DNA of 64,000 nt, taken from NCBI GenBank assembly GCA_949317995.1, contig OX439037.1, positions 18,526,324-18,590,323 of the forward strand. Direction: 5' to 3'. Positions 1 to 12,991 of the stretch are shown here, in pieces (position 1 is the first letter of the stretch; each line of letters opens with the position of its first letter). Under the pieces are notes generated by a model, which made no database searches, was not told the origin of the DNA, and saw only the letters and a list, made by a program, of their open reading frames with translations. The stretch comes from Acholoe squamosa. Its lineage: Eukaryota; Annelida; Polychaeta; Phyllodocida; Polynoidae. A program made the position numbers and the translations under genes.

Positions 1-41
1 ATTGGGGTAAGTACTTCAATAATACTAATTTCAGCACCTAC

Positions 42-121
42 CTGTACGAAGTCAAATGTTTTCTCCTGTGTTGTCTGGTCCATATCGTCAAAGAAGATAC
101 CACCTACTCCTCGCCTCTCAC
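42..121 (-). CDS. CPOX: CPOX exon i (last visible exon)
   Basis: An 80-bp exon that completes the split Gly codon and reads GERRGVGGIFFDDMDQ and then TTQEKTFDFVQ in phase 0. It holds the GGIFFDD part of the family signature. The donor is GTAGGT at 41-36. The rest of the protein (about 130 residues, including the C-terminal RGTKFGL-type motif of the family) must lie to the left of the window. Confidence 0.98.
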
Positions 122-3100
122 CTAGGGTAGAGGGGAGACAAGGGTAAAGGAAAATACATTTGATGCAAATGTAGAAATATAATTAGTACACATGCTCCAC
201 TGTGATGGACTGTGGGATAACACCCACTCAGCTTAAAACAGGCAACTGGCTGTCACAGAGAGATTTCTTTTTCACTTCCTTTCAAATCTGAAAATTTATA
301 GGGAGGCCCAGAGTTTTAGTGCATGATGCACCTTTTCGTCATGATGCAAGAATGCAGACATTGAAGAGATTTTCAGTGATACATTAATGTATCATGCTCA
401 GCCTAGGGTGTTTGATAGTCATGATGTAGCACTGTTGTGCTGGCGAGTTACTCACAAGCATTGGTAGGAGGTATAATACATTGTATAACTAGAGGAATGC
501 CCGAAAGTCGCACCCAACTCGGAAGAGGAGGGGTGGCTCGTGATAGGGGCCATCCACAAATGACATCATGCTCTAGGGGGAGGTCAAATATGGTCAGATT
601 GGGCATGACACCATTTATGGATGGCCCCTATTACATCAGCAATGCCATGGTTAGTACACCACAAAAAGGGCGGGAAAAAAGGTTTCCAAATGGAATGCAT
701 ATACTTTAACATTGTGGCAAAGAAGCGTTGCCTTACAGTGATGACAGGCATGCCTTCAGCTTCAAACTGACAACAGCTTATCTAAACCAAATTCTGGACC
801 GTATTATATACCTCTATGATTTATACATTCCAGGCTATATAGACAGCACAAAATGTTTATTAATATACACTGGAAATAACCTTTCATTTGTTGATGAATG
901 TGAAGTTTTGCCCCAATTTTGAGGCGTCTTAAATGTCTTAATCCATGGTGGCTCCTATAACTCTTCCGAGTTAATTATATATCATATGTCCATGCGACCA
1001 GGCGGGATGGTCTAAATAAAGAATCAAACTTACATCCATGTCTTACTTTTTTTTATTTCCCACACCAAATAAACATGCTATGATGCTGCAGCACTTTGTT
1101 GTGATAACAGTAGTTATACTATCTTTTTTTTTTATTGAAAACCATTTGGTTCACAACACCATGGACAAAATACTTTAAACTTAAAACCACGTGTGTAATT
1201 GAATACTTTAGATTATATTTACAAGCCTATCCTAGAATTAACGCAAGAAGAAAGAGAGGGGAAAAGTTCATATTTTAACTCCCATAGAATACACATGCCC
1301 GTATCTAAACAGTTGTTGTTTTTGGGGTTTTTTTTTTTCAAGAAAAAAAAAAAGGATTAACATCCAGATAAATAATCATTGTTCATTTTCTTCCATGATA
1401 TTGGATTTGAGACAGAAGGAAGACGAAATAAAGCCTCCAATTTAAGGAGAAACACAGACCTGGGGAAGCTTTTTGCATTTGGACAAATATTTGTGTTTTG
1501 TCCAATTAATGAGTAGGAGGAGGGTCGTATTGATTGAAGGCAGCACCTTGGGTGGCTTGTAGGGGGGAACTGGGGATAAAGGTTGGGAGAGGGTCTTGTG
1601 TTAATGCTCATAATATGGGGAAAACTATGGCAATCCCTCACTTCTCACAAGGCCATTCCATAATACAATGCTGATAATGGTCGAGTTTATGTTGGAACGC
1701 AAGAAGGCAAGTTTAAATAAATATTTCATTCTGAAAAGAAATCCCTGTAAATTTGCCAATATCATAGAAGAACCCTGAAACATTAGCATTCTGATATCTC
1801 TATTTCTGCATATTCTTTCAAAGCGCTGCAAAATAGAACCTCCTTTATTCTCCCAGTCCCAGTATTTCATATTGGTATTAGTATCTATGATAAAGCTTCC
1901 AACCCTACTATAGGTCCCTAACAAGCAGGTATCATGCAGCTTCCTTCCTCTGACCCCTATCAGTATCTGCCCTACCCTGACCGCTGTCCCTGTAGTCTGC
2001 CCCACCTCTCTATACCCTGTCCATGCCCCTGACCTTAACCTTGTCTGCTACTACCAGAAATACCAGCCACAACTAAACATTGGCAACATGGCTCTCCAGC
2101 AGTGCTGCCCATCGACTGAGGTTCGGGGTCATTTTGATAGGGAAACCTGTAGTAAAGTTGGGTCCTTATCGCTTGTGTAGCTGTATCAGGGATGCCAGTG
2201 CCCAATGTTGAAAATGTCGGAAATTCAGGCCACCTCAAAGTCTATGTGATATATTCATTACCCAAGGTGTGAGGGCCTGGGCAGAGAGCTTGTACAGCCT
2301 GGACCTTGTAGTAATGTACTGGTCTATAAGGTATGTGGGGGGGGGGGGTGGCACTGAGTAAGCTGATACGTCACCAGCCTGAACTCAGCCCCAGTCAACA
2401 CTGCGGTCACCTCTACAGTCAATACAGGAGAATTTGGAGCTGAGAAATAGTAAACCACAAATAAGGGTTCTTGTTAACATTGGATAGCATCTCCTCAGAC
2501 AATAAGAATACCACAGTGAATTAGTGTAGACAAATCCATATGTATTTACTCAACACTCATTTATAAAAGCCTGCTTTCCTCCAGGGTGTCCTGTTTGTTG
2601 CCAACTTCTCCCAATTTAACTATATTGATACCACTTCCTGCAGCCTGCACTTCTCCTACAAACACTAGTACCGGGGGTAGTATCTGACAGACAGGATTGT
2701 TTGTAATGGGCCTCTGTCTATGGACACTGAGTGATATATTTCCGACCCCAGAGTCTTGTGGCTGCATGGGACCATGGTACCATCTGTCCCCCCATCTGGA
2801 AGTATAGAAGTGGGCTCTGTGTCAGTCCTATAGAGGTCCAATCTAGACCAGCTATGGGACCATTACATGTAAAAGGGAACCAGGCACTGTGTTAGCGGAT
2901 ACAACTCAGATAAAGTAATAGGAAATGTCCTGGGTATAACATTGTTAAATTTTTATTTTTTTATTTTTCAATTTTCCAAATTTCGGAAAATAAAAAAACA
3001 AAACAAACGGAAGACTGGCATCCCTGCTGTATATATTGAAGTTTTCTTAATTAATATGGCCCCAGTGTGACAAATTATACAATGCTATTTTTGACACTTT

Positions 3101-3486
3101 GTATATCGGATGGTATATGCTCCATGGGAATTTTGAATTTCAATCCTTTAGATGGCTTACTCTCAGGAGTTTAGAAGTGGAGGTTAAACCAACCAAACCA
3201 AAGGATATGATATGAAGGATAGGAAAACTCAGAGGAGATTCTGCATTTCTATCATTTGGAGGCCCGGGCATATCATCCTAGAAAAAAATTCTAGATCTGG
3301 ATTGACATATCCTATAGTACTTTCAAATTCTAGAACTCAATTTTTGAGGTATAGCTCCAGGGAATATTGTAATTTCATCATTTCCTTGGTTTATGCTAAA
3401 GTGTAACAGACCTGGATCTGCGAGCCCCAGAGGTTGGTGTAAAGATATAGTTAGGTAATTTTCTTATATATAACAATGTTGTGTAC
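122..3486 (-). other. CPOX intron i/h
   Basis: 3.4 kb without recognisable genes. It contains a CATGATGCA-type repeat near 325-400, homopolymer runs (1118-1135, 1328-1352, 2337-2349) and otherwise unique-looking AT-rich DNA. The small open frames here are short, overlap in opposite directions and show no domain. Confidence 0.8.
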
Positions 3487-3598
3487 CTCTGAATTTGATG
3501 TGGAAGTAGTCATCACACCAGGCCTTGAAGCGCTTGTAGTACTCCGGGTTGTGTTTGTCACATGCTGCCTTCAACGTACTGTGGAAATGGGACGCGTC
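3487..3598 (-). CDS. CPOX: CPOX exon h
   Basis: A 112-bp exon (37 codons plus one base) reading from DASHFHSTLKAACDKH to KAWCDDYFHIKFR. The last part is the beginning of the family signature K-x-W-C-x-x-Y-x-x-I-x-H-R-G-E-R-R-G. The usual His before the Arg is Phe here (TTC), an unexpected change at the position equivalent to human His327. The split Gly codon continues correctly in exon i. The donor is GTACAC, which is weaker than the others. Confidence 0.97.
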
Positions 3599-4586
3599 CT
3601 GTAGGGAAATAAATTAATTTTACTGGTATCATATAATAGACCCTTGGCACATTGCCAATAACACACAGGTCTTTGCACTAACTTCATGAATGAATGGAAA
3701 GTCGAGGGTCATCATCAAGATATTCCCCACGACTCGAACATTAATTCCCCAAACAGTCTTTCGTTATTATCAGTAAACGTAATACTGTAATTAGTGTCAG
3801 GCATTGAAATTTGAGTAAATATGGTAGTCTTATCCTACATAAGTATTTAAGGAGCACCCCCTGCCCCACAAAAATATTTATAACTGTCCAAAATTTACGG
3901 ACCAAAACAAATCTAGGTCAGTCTATTGATAAAATTGAGAAGCCTCTCCCCTAGGCTAATGGCGTCAGAAATATATGATTTCTGGGACCTGCCAAAAAAG
4001 GTTATAACCCGTTGTTGAAATAGATTTCTGTCTTAGGACTCCGATAACAAAGTGCTTTCTGCAGGCCTGCCTTATTACAGGTATGCCCATTGGGAGGCTG
4101 ACAGAGCTGCAGACATTGTCTAGTATTTGCCATATTACAACATCTAGAATTACATCTCATTACGCAGACATCGGAAACGCGGCTGTCGTCTTCACTGTAA
4201 TGACCACATCTTTTTGTCGCTTAGCTAAAACACACCTTGCTATCTGTTCTAATTAGTTTTGTTTCAATGTTTAAAGAAATGAATGATGCTGCTGGAATGT
4301 AGTTTCTTCACCATAATTTTTCCTAAATGTAACTTAGATAAAGGGTTTAGTCGTTAACCAAACCATGCATCACACTCTACCGCATCCTACGACTGTATAT
4401 ATTACCACTGTGTTCTCTATTTTTGAGGAGATCATGCTATTAACCATTGAAAGGCTTTGATGTTTTACTGTGTTTAATTTGATTTAATTGTCCTCCTGAA
4501 GTAGATTGCGGACCTGATGGGCAACTCAAGATCACTGCATTCATGATTCATAAGTTGCATATAATTATGGCGTGGCTTAAAACCTT

Positions 4587-5325
4587 GCATATAAGGCATA
4601 GCTTCTTTACACCCTTGCTGCACATATAAGGCATAGCTTCTTTACACCCTTGCTGCACATATAAGGCATAGCTTCTATACACCCTTGCTGCACATATAAG
4701 GCATAGCTTCTTTACACCCTTGCTGCACATATAAGGCATAGCTTCTATACACCCTTGCTGCACATATAAGGCATAGCTTCTATACACCCTTGCTGCACAT
4801 ATAAGGCATAGCTTTTTTACACCCTTGCTGCACATATAAGGCATAGCTTCTATACACCCTTGCTGCACATATAAGGCATAGCTTCTTTACACCCTTGCTG
4901 CACATATAAGGCATAGCTTCTATACACCCTTGCTGCACATATAAGGCATAGCTTCTATACACCCTTGCTGCACATATAAGGCATAGCTTCTTTACACCCT
5001 TGCTGCACATATGAGGCATAGCTTCTATACACCCTTGCTGCACATATAAGGCATAGCTTCTATACACCCTTGCTGCACATATAAGGCATAGCTTTTTTAC
5101 ACCCTTGCTGCACATATAAGGCATAGCTTCTTTACACCCTTGCTGCACATATAAGGCATAGCTTCTATACACCCTTGCTGCACATATAAGGCATAGCTTC
5201 TATACACCCTTGCTGCACATATAAGGCATAGCTTCTTTACACCCTTGCTGCACATATAAGGCATATAGCTTCTTTACACCCTTGCTGCACATATAAGGCA
5301 TAGCTTCTTTACACCCTTGCTGCAC
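4587..5325. repeat. 35-bp minisatellite, about 21 units
   Basis: Unit CACATATAAGGCATAGCTTC + TTTACACCCTTGCTG. Units alternate irregularly between CTTTACAC, CTATACAC and TTTTACAC variants; one unit has a 4-bp insertion (about 5254). Because 35 is not a multiple of 3 and the minus strand lacks stops, it produces two long but meaningless Cys-rich open frames. Confidence 0.97.
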
Positions 5326-5387
5326 TCTGCTTCAAGTCAGGTGGCGCCTTATAGGCGAGGCTTTTAGACTAAGTAACAGTATGAAAA

Positions 5388-5473
5388 TAACCATAATCTC
5401 ATCTAAGATGCATCTTATAGGTCTGGATGCGCCCGATATGCGAGATGCGCCTGATATCGGAGTGATTATGGTA
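5388..5473. mobile_element. short foldback MITE
   Basis: About 85 bp with ends ACCATAATC / GATTATGGT and internal GATGCGCC/GGCGCATC-type motifs, directly following the 35-bp minisatellite. Possibly a degenerate relative of the CGTATAAG family. Confidence 0.5.
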
Positions 5474-6898
5474 ACCAATGGATCAATGCACATAAAGCAA
5501 AGCTTGTAATTTGGCTGACATTACTTGATGAACCATTACATGACCACAAATGAACCTTCAAACTTGAGGGATCACTTTGTCCTTATAGACTTAATGACCC
5601 TTTATTTTCGTTACTCTATCACTGTATAGTAGTGTTATAATTTCGTGCAGGACAAGGTGAAAAAGAAAAAGAAATTAAAAATTGACAAATTTTTCTATGG
5701 ATATTTCTAGAAGAAGTAAGAATTCCAACACAGATAGGAGAAGATACACATCCAGCATCTTTAGGGGAGATAGCTGGCTGTAAGCGTGTAACACGGAATT
5801 TCATATTTCTCTCCAGTATAGCCGAGTAGTGTTAATACATGAGTGAGGAGGGCTCAAGTCGTATCATTTTCATATGCTGACATTATAAGCCGCTGTGTAA
5901 CCTTGTTAAATTGTATTTCATGAGATTAGATAAGAACAGGAATCCTGAGCATGTAACTCGATTTCCTCCTTGAGACCTGTTTCAAGAGACGCAAATCGGG
6001 CCCTGGGGTAATTAGATCAGGCTGACGACAAGTCGGGTACTTTTTTTGTAGTATTTAATCATTCCAACTGTCCGAGAAGCCATCTGCCCATATTCTGTTA
6101 TCTTTTAATTCAAAGAACCCTAAATCAAAAATATAACAGCAAGGCAAATATTTGCATGTGCTTGAGAACCCACCTCTCCATGTCTAATCATTACCTCCTG
6201 AAGTTCTCGCAACTTCAGTTTTTCTTTTGAGAAAATGATTACACAACAGAAAATCATCGCAATAAGGCACTCACCACAGTCTCCTTCAAAGAAGAGAAAA
6301 TCTCCCAATTCCATATCTTTTCCCCCCTAAAAGTGCTTTCTTCCTTCAGCATCTATTTTTGGACCCACACATTAACATATGTGGTACATTACTCAATTGT
6401 TCGATACCTGGACGATTTGCCATGGGAGTAGAGTATTTTTGGATCATTTTTCACAAAGTAGGTCTGAGAACTATCCCTCTAGCCTATGGCTTCAAAGGAA
6501 ATGACTGAAATTACCGCAACAATACTACATGCAGTGGTACCTATATGTTTCCATTACATGGTTTTACTGTCTAAAATGGGATTTAAGACAATGGCAAACA
6601 CTTAATTCTGATGATCATGACAAAACACAATCAGAGGCCATTGACTGACTGCAGCATCAAACTCAATGGGCACCATGGAGCACAGAGCTACATGGGTCTT
6701 ACATTACAGGGCTCTATCAGTATTATAGTAAGGTGTTAAAATGTTACAATCGGGACGACTGGTGGTGAAATAGTCAACATTCTGAAACCAGTTGTAAATC
6801 ACCTTTTAATGTGTAATACCGGCCCCAAGAGTTTTATAGTACCACTTTTTCAATTGATTCTCGCTAACTGCTTGAGGGCTGCTTAGTCCAACTGTTAT

Positions 6899-6957
6899 CA
6901 TGATGCAGGAATGCAGCCCTGGCGAGCAACTCATCATTGCTGCATTCATGCATCATG
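6899..6957. repeat. palindromic CATGATGCATGAATGCAGC repeat
   Basis: 19-bp arms (CATGATGCAGGAATGCAGC and the inverse of CATGATGCATGAATGCAGC) separated by 21 bp. Single arms or pairs recur near 330, 13960, 29300, 42430, 42690, 46180, 46570, 47590 and 52560, often next to AAAGGGTTAA or GGGTCGGC. Confidence 0.75.
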
Positions 6958-7710
6958 CTGAACCTATGGGTTTGATACACTCCCAAATGATCAGCATGAT
7001 GCTGAAATCAATGCTGAACTGTTGATGCACCAAGCAGCCAAATGAACATAAAGACTTGGCTTCCACTTGCTGCATTATGTCACCCTTAGAGGGCTAAAAC
7101 AAATTAATGGTAATTATGGTTGGTTGGAAACCCTCGATGACACCGAGGCATCGCATGGTCGTAATGAAAGCGTTTTTTATCGACAAATTCCTGTGTTTGC
7201 CTTTGATTTTTGTTTAGCAGAACAATAATTATGATTATGGTATTTACGGGCACGGACAGACATCAGGTTTGAATAATAAGCACCTCCACATCACACAAAA
7301 GGGGAAATTGTAAATTGTAATTCCTGTACACCTAATCCCACCCTTTTAGATTTTTTTGCTATAAATTAATTTCAGAATTTTTTAATGCATTTTTATACAC
7401 CACAGCCTAATTCAATCTATGGTCCTACATTTTTACTTCCTTCCTTATTTAACCGGTTTCTTACCTCATGTTTTCTTTTAAGTAAAGATAATATTCTTTT
7501 CAAGCATCAAGGCAACAGCTGAGTATATATGACGATGACATCGTAATTAAAGTATATTACTTAGAACTACAAGGGGCATCTCACAAACAATATAGTATGG
7601 GAATTCTATCAGAATCTGCTTAGACAGAAAACTACTTCACAGTTGTCCATATACCAACCTACCTGGTTATAATTCACAGTTTTATAAAGACCTTATATAT
7701 CTCTACTCAC

Positions 7711-7836
7711 CTCCTCATCCAGGTAGTAAGGTGTGAGGTCGGTGCCACCTCCAAACCACCATTGGGTCTTACCGGGGCTCTCCTCTACCTCAAAGTAACG
7801 GTAGTTAAAGTGGATGGTAGGCACGTTAGGGTTCCG
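7711..7836 (-). CDS. CPOX: CPOX exon g (catalytic core)
   Basis: A 126-bp exon, 42 codons in phase 0. It contains [19 protein letters not shown] and [17 protein letters not shown]. It keeps the residues equivalent to human His258, Arg262 and Asp282, of which the Arg and Asp are tied to substrate binding and decarboxylation in published work on the family. This is the most diagnostic exon of the window. Splice sites are canonical (GTGAGT donor, ttgtAG acceptor). Confidence 0.99.
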
Positions 7837-9156
7837 CTACAAGATACAACAAAAAACACACTTTGATACAAATAATAAAGAAACATTATTTAAGGTGTTT
7901 GGTTGACACACAAGGTTAGCACTACGGACAGATTACACACAGAGAGAATAACTTGCCAGCACATGCTGACCCTCTATCATCTAAATCAGTCCTATAGGGT
8001 CGACATAAAAGTGATGCACTTGCTATGTGGCTGGTAAAGGAGTAAAGTCTGAAAAAGGAGCAATCCAATACATCAGTGGACTTGTGAGTGCCAGAGAGGA
8101 AAGGCTATACTTTTCTCAGACCACTAACACACCTTGATCATTTTACAGAAGACTGTTAACAGTGAATTGGGTACACTAATATCGATTTGTCACACTCATT
8201 CATTTTTCCAATTCATATCATTTCTGCCTGTCGTTCCCTCACTTGGAAATGTCATGTTAGAATGTTGAATTCATAAGTTTATTGCTAGAATAGTTATGGC
8301 ATAACTCGTGTCATACCTTTATCCAAACTAATATGGCCTTTGTGTGTTCCTTAGTGGGCCGACCCCTGCTGAAGCTGATACCTTCCGAGATAAGGACTGA
8401 AAACAGCGAGCTGATGGGTACCAGGTATTACGTAATGCACCCTGAAAAGTCGGCAGTGAATGAAGGGAATTTTCTCATTGGTCAATAATGTATCCCGCTA
8501 AGCCGAAATAGCGGTGAAGCGGGAACTGTGGGGGTTGAAATAAGCATGCAGAAAATCTTTCTACCACCCCCCCTCAATATCTAAAGGGGGTCCCCCTTTT
8601 ACAAAGACCCTGGCCTGACTTAGCTATATTACTTATCATTTATCTGACAAAAGAGAAAATAACATCACCCCTTCCAGGGATCAAACCTGTGTTGCCCCCC
8701 CCCCCCAAAAAAAAAATCATTGTTGAATAATGCTTGCTTCCTATGCACACGTCCATAATCTTTCAGTAGAATTTATCCATACCCTTTGTCACACCATCAT
8801 GCAGTTTGCCTCTTGGTGTTTGGTGACTGTGCTGGCTGTGACTGTGAGGTCTGCCAGCATCTACACACCACAGCCTGCAGCCACTAGTCTTCATTATCTT
8901 ACCCATTCTACAGTCCCATTCTGTACCAATTAGGGACTTCTCATTTATTACCAATGTGGGGAGGAAAGATTGGGATGCTTAATGGATTAGGGGTGCGTGG
9001 GTGGTGGGAGGGGTTTTAATACTCAGAGGATGGCACTGAGGAATTGTTATGTGCACTTTGGCAATGTATTGTATTTCTAAATACCTCACACACAAGCTAC
9101 ACCAAGATCCTAAATGCTGTTGAAATAATGACGGTCCTCCAGCGACATTGGCACCA

Positions 9157-9339
9157 TGTGAGTGAGAGTGAGTCATAGATGTTTAATGCCATTTTGACAG
9201 CTAAGGTCATATTCATGGCAAGAACTACATTACACAATTTCACAGATGAATGTGTCGGTGCCGGCACATATGTGCTCCACACACATCCGAGGGGATAGGA
9301 AAGAGGAGATATAGACCCTTAAGTGGGATAGGGATGCCG
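9157..9339 (-). mobile_element. SINE family S1, copy 1
   Basis: About 183 bp. In sense orientation it starts at a GGGCTTCCC-type head and ends with the tail CATGAATATGACCTTAG.. ending in ACTCAC repeats. Target duplication ATTGGCACCA at 9147-9156 and 9340-9349. It is a diverged copy (head reads CGGCATCCC). Confidence 0.85.
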
Positions 9340-10979
9340 ATTGGCACCAAGTTTCTACTGTTATTTCTTATGGAGATTCCCTGCAACAATGTGCTTGTGC
9401 TGTTTTCTAAGGCTTCATTGTAAAAAATAACACTGATTCACTGTAACACAAATATGGTGGATCAAGGTACAGTGTATAATTTACAGGGATGCCTGAGGAT
9501 TCAACAGTCTTTTTTTTTACAGTGACAAGGTGCACTGCCAATGTGATTCATATACTATATTCAACCCTTTTGGACACATTTTACATCAGAAATGATAGAA
9601 TAGATAGTTTTTGGAGGGCAATTTAAGATTTAAATGATGGAAATCAAATGCATTTAACATAATTATTTTTCAGGCGCACTGTGTCCGGTGCCAATTACGC
9701 CGAATACAAATTTTCTATAATTCACAGTAGGCCTACCGTTATTCAAATTGTTCAATGATGGAGATGGGGTTAAAACAAAGACAGCAGCAAACAAACCCCC
9801 CCCTTCCCTTATCTAACCCATTCTTTTAGATTGTGCACCAATTTTTGCACCAATTACCAGAGTTGTGCTAATTATTCTGACATTCTGTGGTGGTTTTGGT
9901 TAGGACTTGGGTCTTGGCGGTGAGGACACGACACACAACAGGCCCGAATTGACAGCTGGCAGCGGTGAACGGCTCAGCTGACTGGTAATGTTCAAAAGAC
10001 TGAGAAATAGAACATGGACTCACATAGACATGAGCAAGTCTTGAACATCCAACCTCAAAGATGCTACTACATGTATACTCTTCTTGCCAACCTGATAAGA
10101 ATACAGTCTATAACTTATGTTATACTCTGCAGTTTTCCGTTCAGAATTTTGTACCACGTGACCTCGGCTAAGCAATCCATGTCACAGAAAGCTCCTTAGT
10201 TTAGCTAATTCCATAGATATGCATACATGCTCACTCATTGGTTATTGCTGAGAGTAGTTCCAGCACCACTGTATGGCATATAGAGATTTTTAAAAAAAGA
10301 TTTCAACAATCCGAGCATGTTCACTTTGATTTTCTAGATGTAAAAGGGGAAGAAGCGCACTGAAGGGCCCTTGGTGTGGCCCTAAAAACCTCTAGAGTGT
10401 GGAAGGGCAGGACTAGACAGAGTGTTTGATTGGATATCACTGATATCACACTTAAGACGCTGTTAGAGAGAAAACGCACATGAGTCCTTATCTAGGATAC
10501 CCAGGGAACATCCCACTGCCTGCTTCATATTTCATCACTGCCTTGTGACACTGGCCATGCGCTCTGAGATGTTAGGATTATACACTAGCAATGCCATCTT
10601 CTCTAGCCTTCCCTGCCTTGGGGGAAGATAGGAGACAACAGTGATTGGCTAAAGTAGTTACAATCCATTACATTGACAAAATAGATGAAAACCCGGTATA
10701 TGTGGCATCTCTGAGTGATTTCGAAATTACCCCCTGAATGCTTTGTCAAATAAGGACATAATTATTCTTCAGTGGCTAATATGATGTTGAATTTGTTCAA
10801 AAATTCACACAGAGGGGGGGAAGTCCACTACCACAATCCCTCCTCCCCGTATGATTACTTGATTCGCAGATGAATCCTTCATGCTTTGAGAAGCCAGATG
10901 TACCATCAGGGCCCTTCCTAAATTGATATCAACTCTAGACTTGGACTACCAACATGCTTATGGCAGTGCACCACACAGG

Positions 10980-11075
10980 GAGGTGGGGTGGGTAGCAGTG
11001 GGGACTTATTGACAGTGTAGGGGGAGTGAGTGGGTAGCAGTGGGGACTTATTGACAGTGTAGGGGGAGTGAGTGA
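10980..11075. repeat. 45-bp tandem duplication
   Basis: Two copies of GGGTAGCAGTGGGGACTTAT + TGACAGTGTAGGGGGAGTGAGT. Confidence 0.85.
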
Positions 11076-11479
11076 ACACCAACCAGATCTGAGGAAGCTG
11101 CACCTTAGGAGTTCACACTGTATATACCAATATAGCACTGATTTCTTTACTCTGAGTAACTCTGTCATTGCATTAAGTAATATCCCATATTAAGCATAGG
11201 CCTCACAGTGCCATAGACTTCTTGTATAGCCTTAGTATGGACGCCTATTGGGTCGGCCATTGCTTGATCTGGTCCCTGGAGAGATAAGCACTGATAATAA
11301 CCGGCATGATGGGTACCAATTGTTACATAATGTATCCAGAATGTCTGCAGTGAATAGAGGGAATTATCAGATTGGCTGATAATGCATCACGCTTAGTTCC
11401 TGTAGTGCTGGCTCAGAAGGCCTAGTATTCATGACCATTACAGTTCCGATCTCAGAATTTCTAGTGTCATTTATGTAGG

Positions 11480-12660
11480 TACCGTAATATCCCGCGTATA
11501 AGGCGCATCTTATACGCGAATCAGATCGTGAGTGGGTCTTATACGCGGGAGGTAATTGCCTTGAGTTGGGGGTGCGCCTTATACGCGGGGTACCTCCAAC
11601 TTCCAAACCAATATGATGTACACAGGGTCATGTATTTCATTTAACCAAAGAAAAGGTGTAGTCAAACTCATGGTGCTGTAAATACCCTTAAACTGATGAA
11701 TGAAGCATGCTTTTCTGCTCACCATAAAAGTGTTTGGAAATATATGTACACCCCACTCACTGAGAGCTTTGTTAATTATATTTTTGACCTTTTAACCAAG
11801 AGAATCCATGCAGCATTATAATCAATAATCCTGCCATGGTGTGTGCTGCCACCTAGTGTTATTCTAGGAATCATTTAACTCATTTACTACTATTAATGCC
11901 AATTGTCTTCATATGGCCCACAACTGATGTTACTTGGCATCATTTTGAAAGGTACAATACTGTTAATTTTTTTAAAGAAATAATCCTCTGATTTGCATTA
12001 TTTGTTAACAAGTTATAGATAAGACAGGTTCAAACCAATTTTGTTATTTGTTCATATCATACCCTCCCATTGATTATCTAGACCCACACTATTATAACAG
12101 GGAAATAGGCCTGTCTTCTAGAGACATGGCATGCTGGGATACCAGTACGTTGTAATGTTGAGAATAGAGAATGACATACAGCTCATAACACCAGGTGGCA
12201 GCACACACTATGGCAGGATTATTGATTATAATGCTGCATGGATTCTCTTGGTTAAAAGGTCAATAATAAAATTAACAAAGCTCTCAGTGAGTGGGGTGTA
12301 CATATATTTCCAAACACTTTTATGGTGAGCAGAATAGCATGCTTCATTCGGCAGTTTAAGGGTATTTACAGCACCATGAGTTAGGACTACACCTTTTCTT
12401 TGGTTAAAGAAAATATATGACTATTTTGGGTGTTGGGTCTAGGTTGAAATTGATTATACCTAGGTATGGTCTACCCTGACACCCTGGGGTGCGCCTTCTA
12501 CGTGAAACGCACCCCAGCAGTAAGGGGTGCGCCTTGTACGCGGGTTTTTCAAAATACCAATTCAGAGGAGATAGGTGCGCCTTCTACATGAACCAGCCTT
12601 CTCTGAGTTGGGGGTGCGCCTTCTACGCGGGCTGCGCCTTTTACGCGAGAGATTACGGTA
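11480..12660. mobile_element. 1.18-kb foldback DNA transposon (pogo/Tigger-like ends)
   Basis: Terminal inverted repeats TACCGTAATATCCCGCGTAT (11480) and, reversed at 12660, TACCGTAATCTCTCGCGTAA, followed inward by several copies of a TGCGCCTTATACGCGGG-like motif on both sides (11500-11600 and 12485-12645). Further in lies a long inverted repeat: 11629-11862 pairs with 12185-12420 (about 235 bp per arm). No transposase frame, so it is non-autonomous. TA at the ends fits Tc1/mariner/pogo-type insertion; the superfamily is an inference. Confidence 0.8.
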
Positions 12661-12924
12661 CCTTAATTTAAAGCTGTATTACATGCCAGGAACAAGCCTG
12701 GTTACAAGGTCAGAACTGGAAGTCTCTGATGTCAGCATGCATGTGGTGTTCCTGGGAACCAGTCCGGTCCCGAAAGAATGTTATAAGGTGCGGCTTGTAT
12801 GTGAAACAAACTCTATGATCGACCTACAAGACTGTGGTATCTTTTATATACACTGAATTTGACTTCCACTAGTCAGCGGCAAGGAAATTATCAATGTATG
12901 ATATAGATAAAACCTTGGACTTAC

Positions 12925-12991
12925 CGGATGGACGACTGAGCTGATTCCAAGGGCAAAGAAGGGCAACTTTCCTTCTTTCAACTTCTTCCCT
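12925..12991 (-). CDS. CPOX: CPOX exon f
   Basis: A 67-bp exon beginning with the third base of the split Arg codon and ending in phase 0. It reads GKKLKEGKLPFFALGISSVVHP, matching the family stretch that ends in GVSSVIHP just before the HFNYRY strand. The donor is GTAAGT; the acceptor follows a pyrimidine run. Confidence 0.96.

Larger units (their letters stand above)
3599..7710 (-). other. CPOX intron h/g
   Basis: 4.1 kb holding the 35-bp minisatellite (4587-5325), a short foldback element (5388-5473) and the palindromic CATGATGCA hairpin (6899-6957). Nothing else recognisable. Confidence 0.8.
7837..12924 (-). other. CPOX intron g/f
   Basis: 5.1 kb with a dispersed repeat at 8360-8500 (related sequence at 11280-11400, 22060-22170 and 36055-36190), a SINE (9157-9339), a 45-bp two-copy tandem duplication (10980-11075) and the large foldback transposon at 11480-12660. 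Confidence 0.8.

Noticed and set aside
4548..5172. Two minus-strand open frames of 106 and 130 codons with Cys-rich repeats
   Set aside because: They are translations of the 35-bp minisatellite in shifted frames; no start context, splice sites or domain.
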